Of a stretch of 20,706 nucleotides of DNA, positions 1 to 6,521 are shown piece by piece (within the stretch, counting starts at the first letter, position 1; every line of letters starts with the position of its first letter). Position numbers and translations under genes: made by a program. The notes under the pieces were generated by a model, which worked only from the letters and a program-made list of their open reading frames with translations, did not search any database and was not told the origin of the DNA. The DNA comes from JAJKIP01 sp040509055 (GTDB taxonomy: Bacteria > Bacteroidota > Bacteroidia > Chitinophagales > Chitinophagaceae): NCBI GenBank assembly GCA_040509055.1, contig JBEVLT010000259.1:1-20706 (forward strand). The letters run 5' to 3'.

Positions 1-31
1 CATATTTAGTCCCGGTTAGGATTGTATAAAG

Positions 32-640
32 TTAAGTGGGTCTGCGCTTCATCATAACATACAATGTATAAAGCAATACGAAGGGCAGCAGCAACAGCGA
101 CAATGCAGCATAAGCAGTGCCGGCCAGCAGCACGAGTACAAACACCAGCCAGTCTCCCAGGCCTGCTTTGGGCACGGGGCGGTCCAGCAGCAAATACTTT
201 CTGATGACGGGCAGTGGCATATCCAGAAGCTGCTCATCGGTGAAACGATCCCGGTACAGGTTGCAGGTATGCCGTCCCCGGATAAAAGCGCGGTACACGC
301 CGGCAGAACTGAAGAGCATGCCGATCATTATACCGTAAAGGTTCAGGATAAATGCCGCCGGGTAGCGGGTACACCCGGATCCGATTTCCCAGGCAGCGAT
401 CTCCGTTTCCCCTTTGAAAACGCTGGAGTAGCCGGTAAGGAGGTGATGTACATCGTGCTTGAAAACCGCCCTGCGGCGTGCATTGGAATTGGGCAGATAC
501 AGGAACAATCGCTTGCCCAGTTCCATTTTTACATAAGGGCTGGCATTGCCGCCGTCCTCATCCAGGTGATATTGTTTATAAAATCCGGGCAGTACTTCGC
601 GGGGAGTCTGGCGGCCGGTATCGGGATGGTGATCATTCAT
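32..640 (-). CDS. Coq4-like metal-binding membrane-associated protein
   Basis: The predicted protein is 202 aa from the ATG at 638-640. Residues 62-78 read HDVHH, then 11 residues, then E, matching the HDxxH-x11-E zinc motif of the Coq4 family (H62, D63, H66, E78). Coq4 in eukaryotes and proteobacteria acts in ubiquinone biosynthesis. Bacteroidota generally use menaquinone, so the role here is unknown. Two hydrophobic stretches follow the motif (about residues 95-118 and 162-195), and the chain ends in a basic MMKRR tail, suggesting membrane attachment. The frame stays open upstream to a TTG at 668-670. I prefer the ATG because a promoter-like TAATTTTG lies on the minus strand at 675-682, leaving no room for transcription to begin before the TTG. 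The gene stands alone downstream of the module 1 terminator. Family assignment rests on the motif alone. Confidence 0.72.
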   Translation of the reverse strand: MNDHHPDTGRQTPREVLPGFYKQYHLDEDGGNASPYVKMELGKRLFLYLPNSNARRRAVFKHDVHHLLTGYSSVFKGETEIAAWEIGSGCTRYPAAFILNLYGIMIGMLFSSAGVYRAFIRGRHTCNLYRDRFTDEQLLDMPLPVIRKYLLLDRPVPKAGLGDWLVFVLVLLAGTAYAALSLLLLPFVLLYTLYVMMKRRPT

Positions 641-674
641 AGCGTGCAGGAACGGAAGAGGTCCCTTCAAACCG

Positions 675-682
675 CAAAATTA
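675..682 (-). promoter_or_regulatory. Candidate -7 box for the Coq4-like gene
   Basis: The minus strand reads TAATTTTG, a full match to the Bacteroidota TAnnTTTG -7 consensus, 34 nt upstream of the preferred ATG. No convincing -33 TTG lies at the usual distance: the nearest upstream TTG is only 12 nt away. The box is immediately downstream of the module 1 terminator, a sensible place for a new promoter. Confidence 0.35.
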
Positions 683-694
683 TTGCACCGGTTT

Positions 695-723
695 CAAAAA
701 AGGCCGCTCCTTTCGAAGCGGCC
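695..723 (-). terminator. Intrinsic terminator of the module 1 secreted protein gene
   Basis: On the minus strand GGCCGCT (717-723) pairs with AGCGGCC (702-708) over a loop of 8 nt, and a run of T residues follows (695-701). It starts 26 bp after the stop codon at 749. The stem and loop are the same in the two other modules. Confidence 0.85.
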
Positions 724-748
724 GGTGGTGGGGTGGCTCTCAGATCGT

Positions 749-3358
749 TTATTCTACCCTAAGCTTTTCTGTATAGCGAAGATGTGCACCCGTTACTTTC
801 AGCATATACATTCCTGGTGCGAGAGCGCCGGGCAGCTGTACCGGGTACAGGACCGATTTACCGGCATGATTGAGCTGCTGCCGGCAGGCAAGCTGCCCCG
901 CCATCGTGTACAATTCCAGCGTATAGCTGCCTGCGTCCAGGCTGTCCATCCGCAGGGTGAATCGTTTGCCGGTCACCGGGTTTGGGTAGGCCCGGATCGC
1001 CTTACCGGGCTCCGGCGCCGCTTCCATTTGCAGCACCACGGTTGATTGCACTTCGGGTTGCGCTACACTGCGGCTGGTCGTCCGGGCAGATGATCCGTCC
1101 ACATCGGTTACCGTAATATTGAGCCGCAGGATCGTCGTCATACTGCCATCGGATATTTGCACAGACACTACATACACATTATCGCCATTGGCATCGGCCG
1201 GATGTTCGAAATCAGGCGCTGTAATAAAGGCCAGCACACCGGTGACAGGATCGAGTGAGAAAAGAGCGCCATCCCCACCCGGCTCAATGCCGAGGGTGAT
1301 GCCCGCATCGGCATCGGTAGCGCCGAGTATGGTCACGGTCAACGTATTTTCTGACACCTGCATAGTGGAAGTAATGATCAGCGGGCTGTCATTGGTATTG
1401 GTCACTTTGATCTCCAATCGTTGCGTATCCGTCGAATCTCCATCGGAAGCCTGCACCGTCACGATATAAATATTATCGTGGTTGTCATCGGCAGGCTGTT
1501 CATAATCAGGAGGAGCGATAAAGCTCAGCGCACCGGTTACCGCATCGATCGAGAACAGGGCGCCGTCGCCGCCACTCACCATACTGTACCCGATCGTGGA
1601 GCCGGCATCTGCATCCGTCGCTTTGATCGTGTCGACAGCAGCGGTGGCATTCTCTGCTACCAGGATCGTTACCGTATCTTTTCCATCACCGGATACGATC
1701 ACCGGAGCATTGTCGTTGACGTTTTTGATCTTGATCTTGATCCGCTGCGTGGCAGCAGAATCCCCATCCCAGGCCTTCACCGTCAGGATATAGATATTGT
1801 CACCATTGCCATCGCCGGGGTGCTCATAATCAGGCGCAGTGATAAAGCTGATCTCGCCTGAAGAAGGATTCACCGTGAACCTTGCAGCATCCTCTTCATT
1901 GACCAGGCTATAGGTGATGGTGGTATTCTTATCCACATCGGCAGCTTTTATTGTAGCAATTACCCCGGTCGTATTTTCCGCTATCAGCAGCGTTACGGCC
2001 GCATCACCATTATAAGAAGTAATGACCGGCGTATTATCATTGGTATCCGTTATCTTGATCTTGAACCGCTGGGCAGCTACAGAATCACCATCGGACACCT
2101 GCACGGTCACGATATAAGCATTGTCGGCGTTCGCATCCCCAGGATGCTCAAAATCCGGGAGAGGAGCAAAGCTCAGCTCACCGGCAGCATTGATCGTAAA
2201 CTTCGTGGCATCTTCTCCCGACAGGCTATAGGTCAGCGCTGTACTGTCCCCATCGGTGGCGGCCACCATGGCAGCCACTCTCGTATTCTCTGCTATGCCC
2301 AGGTTTACGCTGGCCGCGCTTCCGTACGAGGTAATCACCGGGGCATATTCGTTTATGTTCAGTACCCCAATTGTCAGCTGCTTCTCCAGGTACAGCGTAT
2401 CCTGGTCGGTGACCCTGACCCGGATGTGATATGATTTTTTTGTTTCATAATCCGCCGATACATTGATCTTCAGCTGATCACCACTGATACTGAATAAGAC
2501 ATTGTCTGTACTGCCATCCCCGCTGGCCAGTGTGTAGGTAAACGTATTATTGCTGTTGGGATCGGTAGCGGTGAATGTACCGACAGCCGTACCTGATGAT
2601 ACATTCTCCCGTACTGTCTGGGGGCTTAGCGCCAGGGCAGTTGGAGCCATATTTGGCATGGGCTCACGTACCACGTTGAGAAAATAGGATTCCATCCCGG
2701 GCGAACCGAATGGATCATTGCTCATCACAGTGATAGGAAAAAAGTTCGACCCCTCCTGTAGTGGAAATATCCCGGGAGGAAACCCGAAAATCGTTGCCTG
2801 GCCATTGCTGCCTTCGTTGACTTCAGGAAGGATCAGGATCTGATCGGTGACATAGCCAACCGTAACGGTATAAGAACGTACGTTTGGATCGAATGCCGGG
2901 GACAGGGTGCCCGGGAGCACCATAATATTCGACAGGCCTAACGGGGGAGGCGGCGGACGGCGGGTCACCACTGCCGTATAGGTCTTTGTGGTCACGCCGT
3001 CTTCGGCCGTCACGATGATCGTAAAAGTATTTGGCCCGTAATTCAAATAAAAAGACCCGGGGTCTATACCGGGAATAAGCGGCAATCCATTCACCGATAC
3101 CGCAGCATGAATATCGCTTACACCAGGTATGACTGTAATATTCCATACCGAGGTTTCCACCTCTACCTCATAAGAAGTCGTAGCTGCATCGAACCCGGGA
3201 TACATATAGCCCGCGCTAAACCAGAGACTGGCCAGGTTTGCATTGCCGGAAAGTGTATCCCGGTCGCCTGTCGGAGACCCGGGCGGATGATCGCCGGCAA
3301 GGAGGCGGGTCAGACAAAAGAAGAATAGAACAGCAGTCGATAGCAGGCGCTTTTGCAT
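749..3358 (-). CDS. Secreted cadherin-repeat protein with T9SS type A sorting domain (module 1)
   Basis: The protein is 869 aa. A Sec signal peptide spans residues 1-21, with likely cleavage before GDHP. Residues 36-134 and 141-231 resemble cadherin-like beta-sandwich domains (PF12733 type: a G-x-L-x-P-x-F-D pattern followed by a Y-x-V strand), separated by five prolines at 135-139. Five cadherin-type repeats follow at about 236-338, 339-442, 443-549, 550-656 and 657-755, with AEN, ATDxD and xNDNxP calcium-ligand motifs. Residues 786-869 form a T9SS C-terminal domain with YPNPVTGKRF, so the protein should be exported by the type IX system and anchored or released at the cell surface. The last three repeats most resemble those of the module 3 paralog, while the N-terminal half is unrelated to it. 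The likely role is adhesion or matrix contact; the ligand is unknown. Confidence 0.9.
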   Translation of the reverse strand: MQKRLLSTAVLFFFCLTRLLAGDHPPGSPTGDRDTLSGNANLASLWFSAGYMYPGFDAATTSYEVEVETSVWNITVIPGVSDIHAAVSVNGLPLIPGIDPGSFYLNYGPNTFTIIVTAEDGVTTKTYTAVVTRRPPPPPLGLSNIMVLPGTLSPAFDPNVRSYTVTVGYVTDQILILPEVNEGSNGQATIFGFPPGIFPLQEGSNFFPITVMSNDPFGSPGMESYFLNVVREPMPNMAPTALALSPQTVRENVSSGTAVGTFTATDPNSNNTFTYTLASGDGSTDNVLFSISGDQLKINVSADYETKKSYHIRVRVTDQDTLYLEKQLTIGVLNINEYAPVITSYGSAASVNLGIAENTRVAAMVAATDGDSTALTYSLSGEDATKFTINAAGELSFAPLPDFEHPGDANADNAYIVTVQVSDGDSVAAQRFKIKITDTNDNTPVITSYNGDAAVTLLIAENTTGVIATIKAADVDKNTTITYSLVNEEDAARFTVNPSSGEISFITAPDYEHPGDGNGDNIYILTVKAWDGDSAATQRIKIKIKNVNDNAPVIVSGDGKDTVTILVAENATAAVDTIKATDADAGSTIGYSMVSGGDGALFSIDAVTGALSFIAPPDYEQPADDNHDNIYIVTVQASDGDSTDTQRLEIKVTNTNDSPLIITSTMQVSENTLTVTILGATDADAGITLGIEPGGDGALFSLDPVTGVLAFITAPDFEHPADANGDNVYVVSVQISDGSMTTILRLNITVTDVDGSSARTTSRSVAQPEVQSTVVLQMEAAPEPGKAIRAYPNPVTGKRFTLRMDSLDAGSYTLELYTMAGQLACRQQLNHAGKSVLYPVQLPGALAPGMYMLKVTGAHLRYTEKLRVE
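1094..2653 (-). repeat. Five tandem cadherin-type repeats (module 1 protein)
   Basis: These encode residues 236-755, at about 105 aa per repeat. Repeat 1 is divergent. Repeat 2 has TDGDSTALTYS, repeat 3 DVDKNTTITYSLVNEEDAA, repeat 4 TDADAGSTIGYS, and repeat 5 is a shorter terminal type with SPLIITST. These type-specific signatures allow matching to the repeats of the other two modules. Confidence 0.85.
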
Positions 3359-3433
3359 GTTTTGGTTTTTGAGCCAGCCTCATCAGATCAATAAGCGCTG
3401 GCATCTTTTAATGAAGTGTTTTCTTCCCGGAAC

Positions 3434-3441
3434 TAAAAATA
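3434..3441 (-). promoter_or_regulatory. Candidate -7 box of the module 1 secreted protein gene
   Basis: The minus strand reads TATTTTTA, one base off TAnnTTTG, about 75 nt upstream of the start codon. The same octamer occurs in the equivalent place in modules 2 and 3, always exactly 28 bp from the nearest operator repeat. No start codon upstream region shows a Shine-Dalgarno sequence. Promoter identity is inferred from position and conservation. Confidence 0.5.
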
Positions 3442-3468
3442 GCAGCCGCTTCTTCCCCCCGGCCGGCC

Positions 3469-3520
3469 GGTATACCAATCCTGTCTTTTTCTATAGGAAA
3501 CACAGATTGTAGTAGATTTG
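3469..3520. promoter_or_regulatory. Candidate LytTR operator array, three direct repeats (module 1)
   Basis: Repeats begin at 3469 (GGTATACCA), 3490 (TCTATAGGA) and 3511 (AGTAGATTT), 21 bp apart each time. LytTR regulators such as AgrA bind 9-bp direct repeats separated by 12-13 bp, which gives the same 21-22 bp period. The third repeat includes the TAGATTTG -7 box of the regulator gene (3513-3520). The first lies 28 bp from the secreted gene's candidate -7 box. The individual repeats here are the weakest of the three modules; the match rests on spacing and conserved position. Confidence 0.55.
3513..3520 (+). promoter_or_regulatory. -7 promoter box of the module 1 LytTR regulator
   Basis: TAGATTTG matches TAnnTTTG exactly and ends 33 nt before the ATG at 3554. 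The identical octamer occurs 31-34 nt before the other two regulator genes. It argues against the upstream TTG at 3518-3520 as the start, since that codon is part of the promoter box itself. Confidence 0.65.
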
Positions 3521-3553
3521 AACCGGGTTCTGATTTATCCCCTGCGACACATT

Positions 3554-4309
3554 ATGTCTTACACCTGTATTGTAACCGATGACAACCTGATAGAGCGGGA
3601 TATGCTTGCCGCCATGCTGGAAAAAATACCGGCGGTGAGCCTCCTGGCTGCCTGTTCTTCAGCCCTGGAAGTGATGGAACTGCTGCGCAGCCGGAGGGCA
3701 GACGTTATCTTTTCCGATATCGACATGCCCGATATCAGCGGGCTGGAGCTGCTGAAAAGCCTCCCCCAGCCGCCGGCCTTTGTTTTCATCACCTCCTTCA
3801 GCGATTATGCCGCCGAAAGCTATGAGCTGGATGCCGTGGATTATATTGTAAAGCCCGTTACACTCCCCCGCCTGACCCGGGCGGTCAACAAGGCCATTGA
3901 ATACCTCGATGCCCGGCAGCAGGCCACAGGACAAACACCAGCCGGGGATCTTCCGGCACCGGGAAAGGACAACGATTCTTTTTATTTCCGGGACACCCGC
4001 GGCTATACCCGTCTTTTATACGACCAGGTCATGGCCGTGGAAGGCATGGGCGATTTTTGCAAGATCATCACTACCGGGGGGAAAACGCATATCGTGCTGG
4101 TCAACATGAAAAACATAGAGCCGCAGCTGCCGGAAGACCGGTTCATCAGGATACACAAACAGGCGATCGTCAACATCCGGCATATCCATATGATCACCCC
4201 GGATGCGATCGAAATGATCGCTGGCTATAAGACCGCCTATAGTCCTACCTACAAGCAAAAACTGCTGGACCGGACGGTGAACCTGAAGCTGATCACCCGT
4301 TTTTCTTAA
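3554..4309 (+). CDS. LytTR-family response regulator (module 1)
   Basis: The protein is 251 aa and probably a cytoplasmic DNA-binding regulator. Residues 1-118 form a receiver domain: acidic pair D9/D10, phospho-acceptor D55 in FSDIDMPD, T80 in FITS, and K100 in DYIVKP. A polar linker of about 30 residues leads to a LytTR DNA-binding domain (about 150-251) with FYFRDTRGYTRLLY, a GDFCKI strand, FIRIHKQAIVN and an LDRTVNLKLITRF end. I start at ATG 3554 rather than the in-frame TTG at 3518 because all three paralogs then begin M-x-YTCIV and the TTG lies in the promoter box. The gene is divergent from the secreted protein gene and convergent with the kinase gene, whose stop codon overlaps its own. 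Its likely targets are the operator array just upstream and both flanking promoters. Confidence 0.92.
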   Translation: MSYTCIVTDDNLIERDMLAAMLEKIPAVSLLAACSSALEVMELLRSRRADVIFSDIDMPDISGLELLKSLPQPPAFVFITSFSDYAAESYELDAVDYIVKPVTLPRLTRAVNKAIEYLDARQQATGQTPAGDLPAPGKDNDSFYFRDTRGYTRLLYDQVMAVEGMGDFCKIITTGGKTHIVLVNMKNIEPQLPEDRFIRIHKQAIVNIRHIHMITPDAIEMIAGYKTAYSPTYKQKLLDRTVNLKLITRFS

Positions 4310-6318
4310 ACAGGAAGAAGCACGGAAAACAAAGTCCCCTCCCCTTTCCTGCTTTCCACGCGCAGGGAGCCCTTCATCATTTTTACAAAAACAAGGCATA
4401 GGTGCAGCCCCAGGCCGGTTCCTTTTTCCCGCGCCGTACCGGCCGTACTGCGCAGCATGTCAGGGTTACCGCCATTGATCTTTGCCACATCCTCTTCAGC
4501 CATGCCGGTACCCTGATCTTTGACCTGCACCACGATGTATCCGTCCTGGTCCGCACGCACAGCGCTAAGGACAATGCTACCGCCGGGATGGCTGAATTTG
4601 ATCGCATTGGCCAGCAGGTTGCGCAGCACCACCTGGAACATTTCCTGGTCGATGCCGGCGGCAGCAGTGGCCGGGATCTCATTGAGAATGACGACCTGTT
4701 TCTCTGCGGCAAAGCCACTGGTATTGCCGGTCACTTTTTCAGCGATATCCCTGATCCCGGTCCGTTCGATCACCGGTTTAAAACCCTGCATCTGGCTGGC
4801 GGTCCAGTTCAGCAGGTTTTCCATCATCACGGAAGTATGACCCAGGCTTTGTTTCAGCTGCTGCGAATAGGCCAGCAGCGATTCCCGGGAAACCGTGCGG
4901 TTTTCCAGCAGGTAGATAAATGAGGCCAGCGTATTCACCGGCGTTCGCATATCATGGCTCACCACGCTCAGCAGTTTGTTCTTAACATGGTTCAGGTGGA
5001 GCAGCTCCTCCTTTTGCGAAGAGACAAGCCGGTTGAGCCGGGCCGTTTTCCGGAAAATATAATAGAGGAACCCGACCACCAGTATGGCGATGGCCACCAG
5101 GCTGATCGTAATGACCAGGTAGGTCCTGTTGAGCTGGTTGTTTTTTTTCAGCAGGGTGATCTCCAGCTCCTGTTCCTTCTCCTTTACCTGCCGCACAATA
5201 TCCGCTTTGGAGATGGCGCTCTCCACCTGGCTGGCGGAGTCGCGCATGCTGATGAAAGTTTCATAATAGGCAAGCCGCTTCAACCGCTGCCCGGTATGTT
5301 TGTAATAGGCGGCCATCAGCCTGTTCCAGGATAGCAGCGCATCGGGGTTGGGCAATGTATCCAGTCCGGCTTTCAGCTGCCGCAGCATATCCAGCATGTT
5401 GCCATACCGGTTTTGCTTCTCATAGATTTCGGCGAGCTGCGCCTGTACCAGCTGCGCATCCATCCTGTTATAGCCCAGCCCGGCATTGACAGCCAGACTT
5501 TTTTGAAACAGGTCGGCGGCCGTGTCCAGCCTGTTCCGGGCTACATACACTTTGGCCATATTGCCCCGGATCACGGCCTGCGCCATCTGCCGCATATGTT
5601 GCGGAATAGAGTCGCCATGCTGGGCGATCGTCAGTCCCCGGTTGAACCAGGCCAGGGCGCTGTCGTATTGGTTTGTTTTCACATAGCAGAGCCCGATATT
5701 GTCCGCAATCTCCTGCTGCTTATACCCGACGTCGGCAACGGATCTCCTGCAGGAAGAAAACTGGTCAAATGATTCCCTGAAATAGTTCCTGCTTTCTTCA
5801 TACTTCTGCTGGCGATACAGGATCATGGCCAGGTCGTAACTGTAAACGGCGATCTCGCAGGGGCTCAGGTGCGCCGACACCCATTGCTTTGACCGGAGAT
5901 AATAATCGTAGGCCTGGTCATAATTTCCCTGGAAAAGCGACAGCTGTCCCCGACGGGACAACAGGCCGAAATAGGTTTTTGGGAATTCTGTCGTCAGGCG
6001 ATGCGCTTCAAGGTACCCGATGGCCGAATCGAGATACCTGATGGCCGATGCATTGTCTTTCCGCAGTCCCACCTGGATGGCATGCTGCAGGTCATATCGC
6101 ATGAAAGTCACGACCACGGGCGGGTCTTTCAACGCATGTGCAATGGAATCGTAGAGGTAAATGGCCCGGTCGCCATCGGAAAGAAGATAGGCATCGATGG
6201 CCGATGCAAATATCCGGGAATGCCATTCCAGCTCCCGGCTTTCCTGCACGGGTTGGCGATGCCGGCAGGCGGAAAGGAACGAACAGGCCAATATCAATAG
6301 CAGAAAAGCTCTGGACAT
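4306..6318 (-). CDS. TPR-containing HisKA sensor histidine kinase (module 1)
   Basis: The protein is 670 aa. A lipoprotein-type signal ends in LSAC (C18). TPR-like helical hairpins fill about residues 125-345 and should face the periplasm. One membrane helix lies at about 400-422, followed by a short coiled coil with a single QKEELLH heptad (435-441). The DHp helix has SHDMRTPVN with H455. The ATP-binding domain has an N box (N567, N571), DQGTGM (601-606) and GTGLGL (633-638). All catalytic motifs are present, so the kinase should be active and is the likely partner of the convergent LytTR regulator. Stop codons of the two genes overlap on opposite strands (4306-4309). Cysteines C154, C190 and C211 in the sensor are shared by all three kinases. 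The signal sensed is unknown. Confidence 0.92.
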   Translation of the reverse strand: MSRAFLLLILACSFLSACRHRQPVQESRELEWHSRIFASAIDAYLLSDGDRAIYLYDSIAHALKDPPVVVTFMRYDLQHAIQVGLRKDNASAIRYLDSAIGYLEAHRLTTEFPKTYFGLLSRRGQLSLFQGNYDQAYDYYLRSKQWVSAHLSPCEIAVYSYDLAMILYRQQKYEESRNYFRESFDQFSSCRRSVADVGYKQQEIADNIGLCYVKTNQYDSALAWFNRGLTIAQHGDSIPQHMRQMAQAVIRGNMAKVYVARNRLDTAADLFQKSLAVNAGLGYNRMDAQLVQAQLAEIYEKQNRYGNMLDMLRQLKAGLDTLPNPDALLSWNRLMAAYYKHTGQRLKRLAYYETFISMRDSASQVESAISKADIVRQVKEKEQELEITLLKKNNQLNRTYLVITISLVAIAILVVGFLYYIFRKTARLNRLVSSQKEELLHLNHVKNKLLSVVSHDMRTPVNTLASFIYLLENRTVSRESLLAYSQQLKQSLGHTSVMMENLLNWTASQMQGFKPVIERTGIRDIAEKVTGNTSGFAAEKQVVILNEIPATAAAGIDQEMFQVVLRNLLANAIKFSHPGGSIVLSAVRADQDGYIVVQVKDQGTGMAEEDVAKINGGNPDMLRSTAGTAREKGTGLGLHLCLVFVKMMKGSLRVESRKGEGTLFSVLLPV

Positions 6319-6350
6319 GCGAATAGGAACTGAATCAGGGAAGGTTGGCT

Positions 6351-6400
6351 GGTTAAAGGCGGCGTAAATATAGGGTAAACGGGTAAGTATTTACACCTAC
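6351..6400 (-). promoter_or_regulatory. Conserved block upstream of kinase 1 (probable promoter/operator)
   Basis: This 50-bp non-coding block matches 13715-13764 upstream of kinase 2 at 45 of 50 positions, whereas the bases around it have diverged. On the minus strand it holds TATATTTA (6365-6372), one base off TAnnTTTG and about 47 nt before the start codon, and an imperfect palindrome GTAAGTATTTAC (6383-6394). It probably contains the kinase promoter and a regulatory site. Confidence 0.5.
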
Positions 6401-6466
6401 CAGCCTGCAAGCCCCGATTTCATCACCCCGGGCAAAAAACCCGGCGGATTGAAGCGCTGTTTTAAA

Positions 6467-6495
6467 AGAAAAAGGCCGCTCCTTTCGAAGCGGCC
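6467..6495 (-). terminator. Intrinsic terminator of the module 2 secreted protein gene
   Basis: On the minus strand GGCCGCT (6489-6495) pairs with AGCGGCC (6474-6480) over the same 8-nt loop as in module 1, followed by TTTTTCTTTT. It lies 27 bp after the stop codon and separates the secreted gene from kinase 1, which is transcribed in the same direction. Confidence 0.85.
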
Positions 6496-6521
6496 GGTGG
6501 TGGAGTGGCTTTTCAAATCGT

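Larger units (their letters stand above)
695..6400. repeat. Module 1 of three tandem modules
   Basis: Ordered units: terminator, secreted cadherin-repeat protein (-), divergent operator array, LytTR regulator (+), convergent kinase (-), conserved kinase upstream block. The same order recurs at 6467-13764 and from 13831 to the window edge. Module 1 is shorter because its secreted protein has a smaller N-terminal part (869 aa against 1390 and 1392 aa). Confidence 0.85.

Noticed and set aside
641..670. TTG start giving a 10-residue extension on the Coq4-like protein
   Set aside because: A promoter-like TAATTTTG box only 4 nt upstream would leave no leader; the ATG at 638-640 fits better.
269..1045. 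Long rightward open frame (258 aa) antisense to the Coq4-like gene and the end of the module 1 secreted gene
   Set aside because: It crosses the intrinsic terminator, has no domain or signal sequence, and is explained by codon bias of the opposite-strand genes.
1119..1861. Rightward open frames within the cadherin-repeat region
   Set aside because: They follow the repeat periodicity of the real minus-strand gene and lack independent start signals.
749..3358. Module 1 secreted gene as a truncated or frameshifted copy of the module 2/3 type
   Set aside because: It has its own intact signal peptide, in-frame N-terminal domains and complete C-terminal domain; no remnant of the beta-helix is visible.
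3461..3474. GC-rich palindromes GGCCGGCC and GGTATACC near the module 1 array
   Set aside because: They are not conserved in the equivalent position of modules 2 and 3, so they are probably incidental.
3518..3553. TTG start giving a 12-residue N-terminal extension on regulator 1
   Set aside because: The TTG is the end of the TAGATTTG promoter box, and the extension is absent from the two paralogs.
6367..6394. AATATAGGG and AAGTATTTA upstream of kinase 1 as a fourth LytTR array
   Set aside because: The two elements are 19 bp apart, not 21-22, and no third repeat is in phase. It is kept only as an unassigned conserved block.
6427..6444. Small hairpin CCGGG/CCCGG downstream of the module 2 terminator
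   Set aside because: Five-base stem without a T tract on either strand, and not present in the equivalent gap of module 3.
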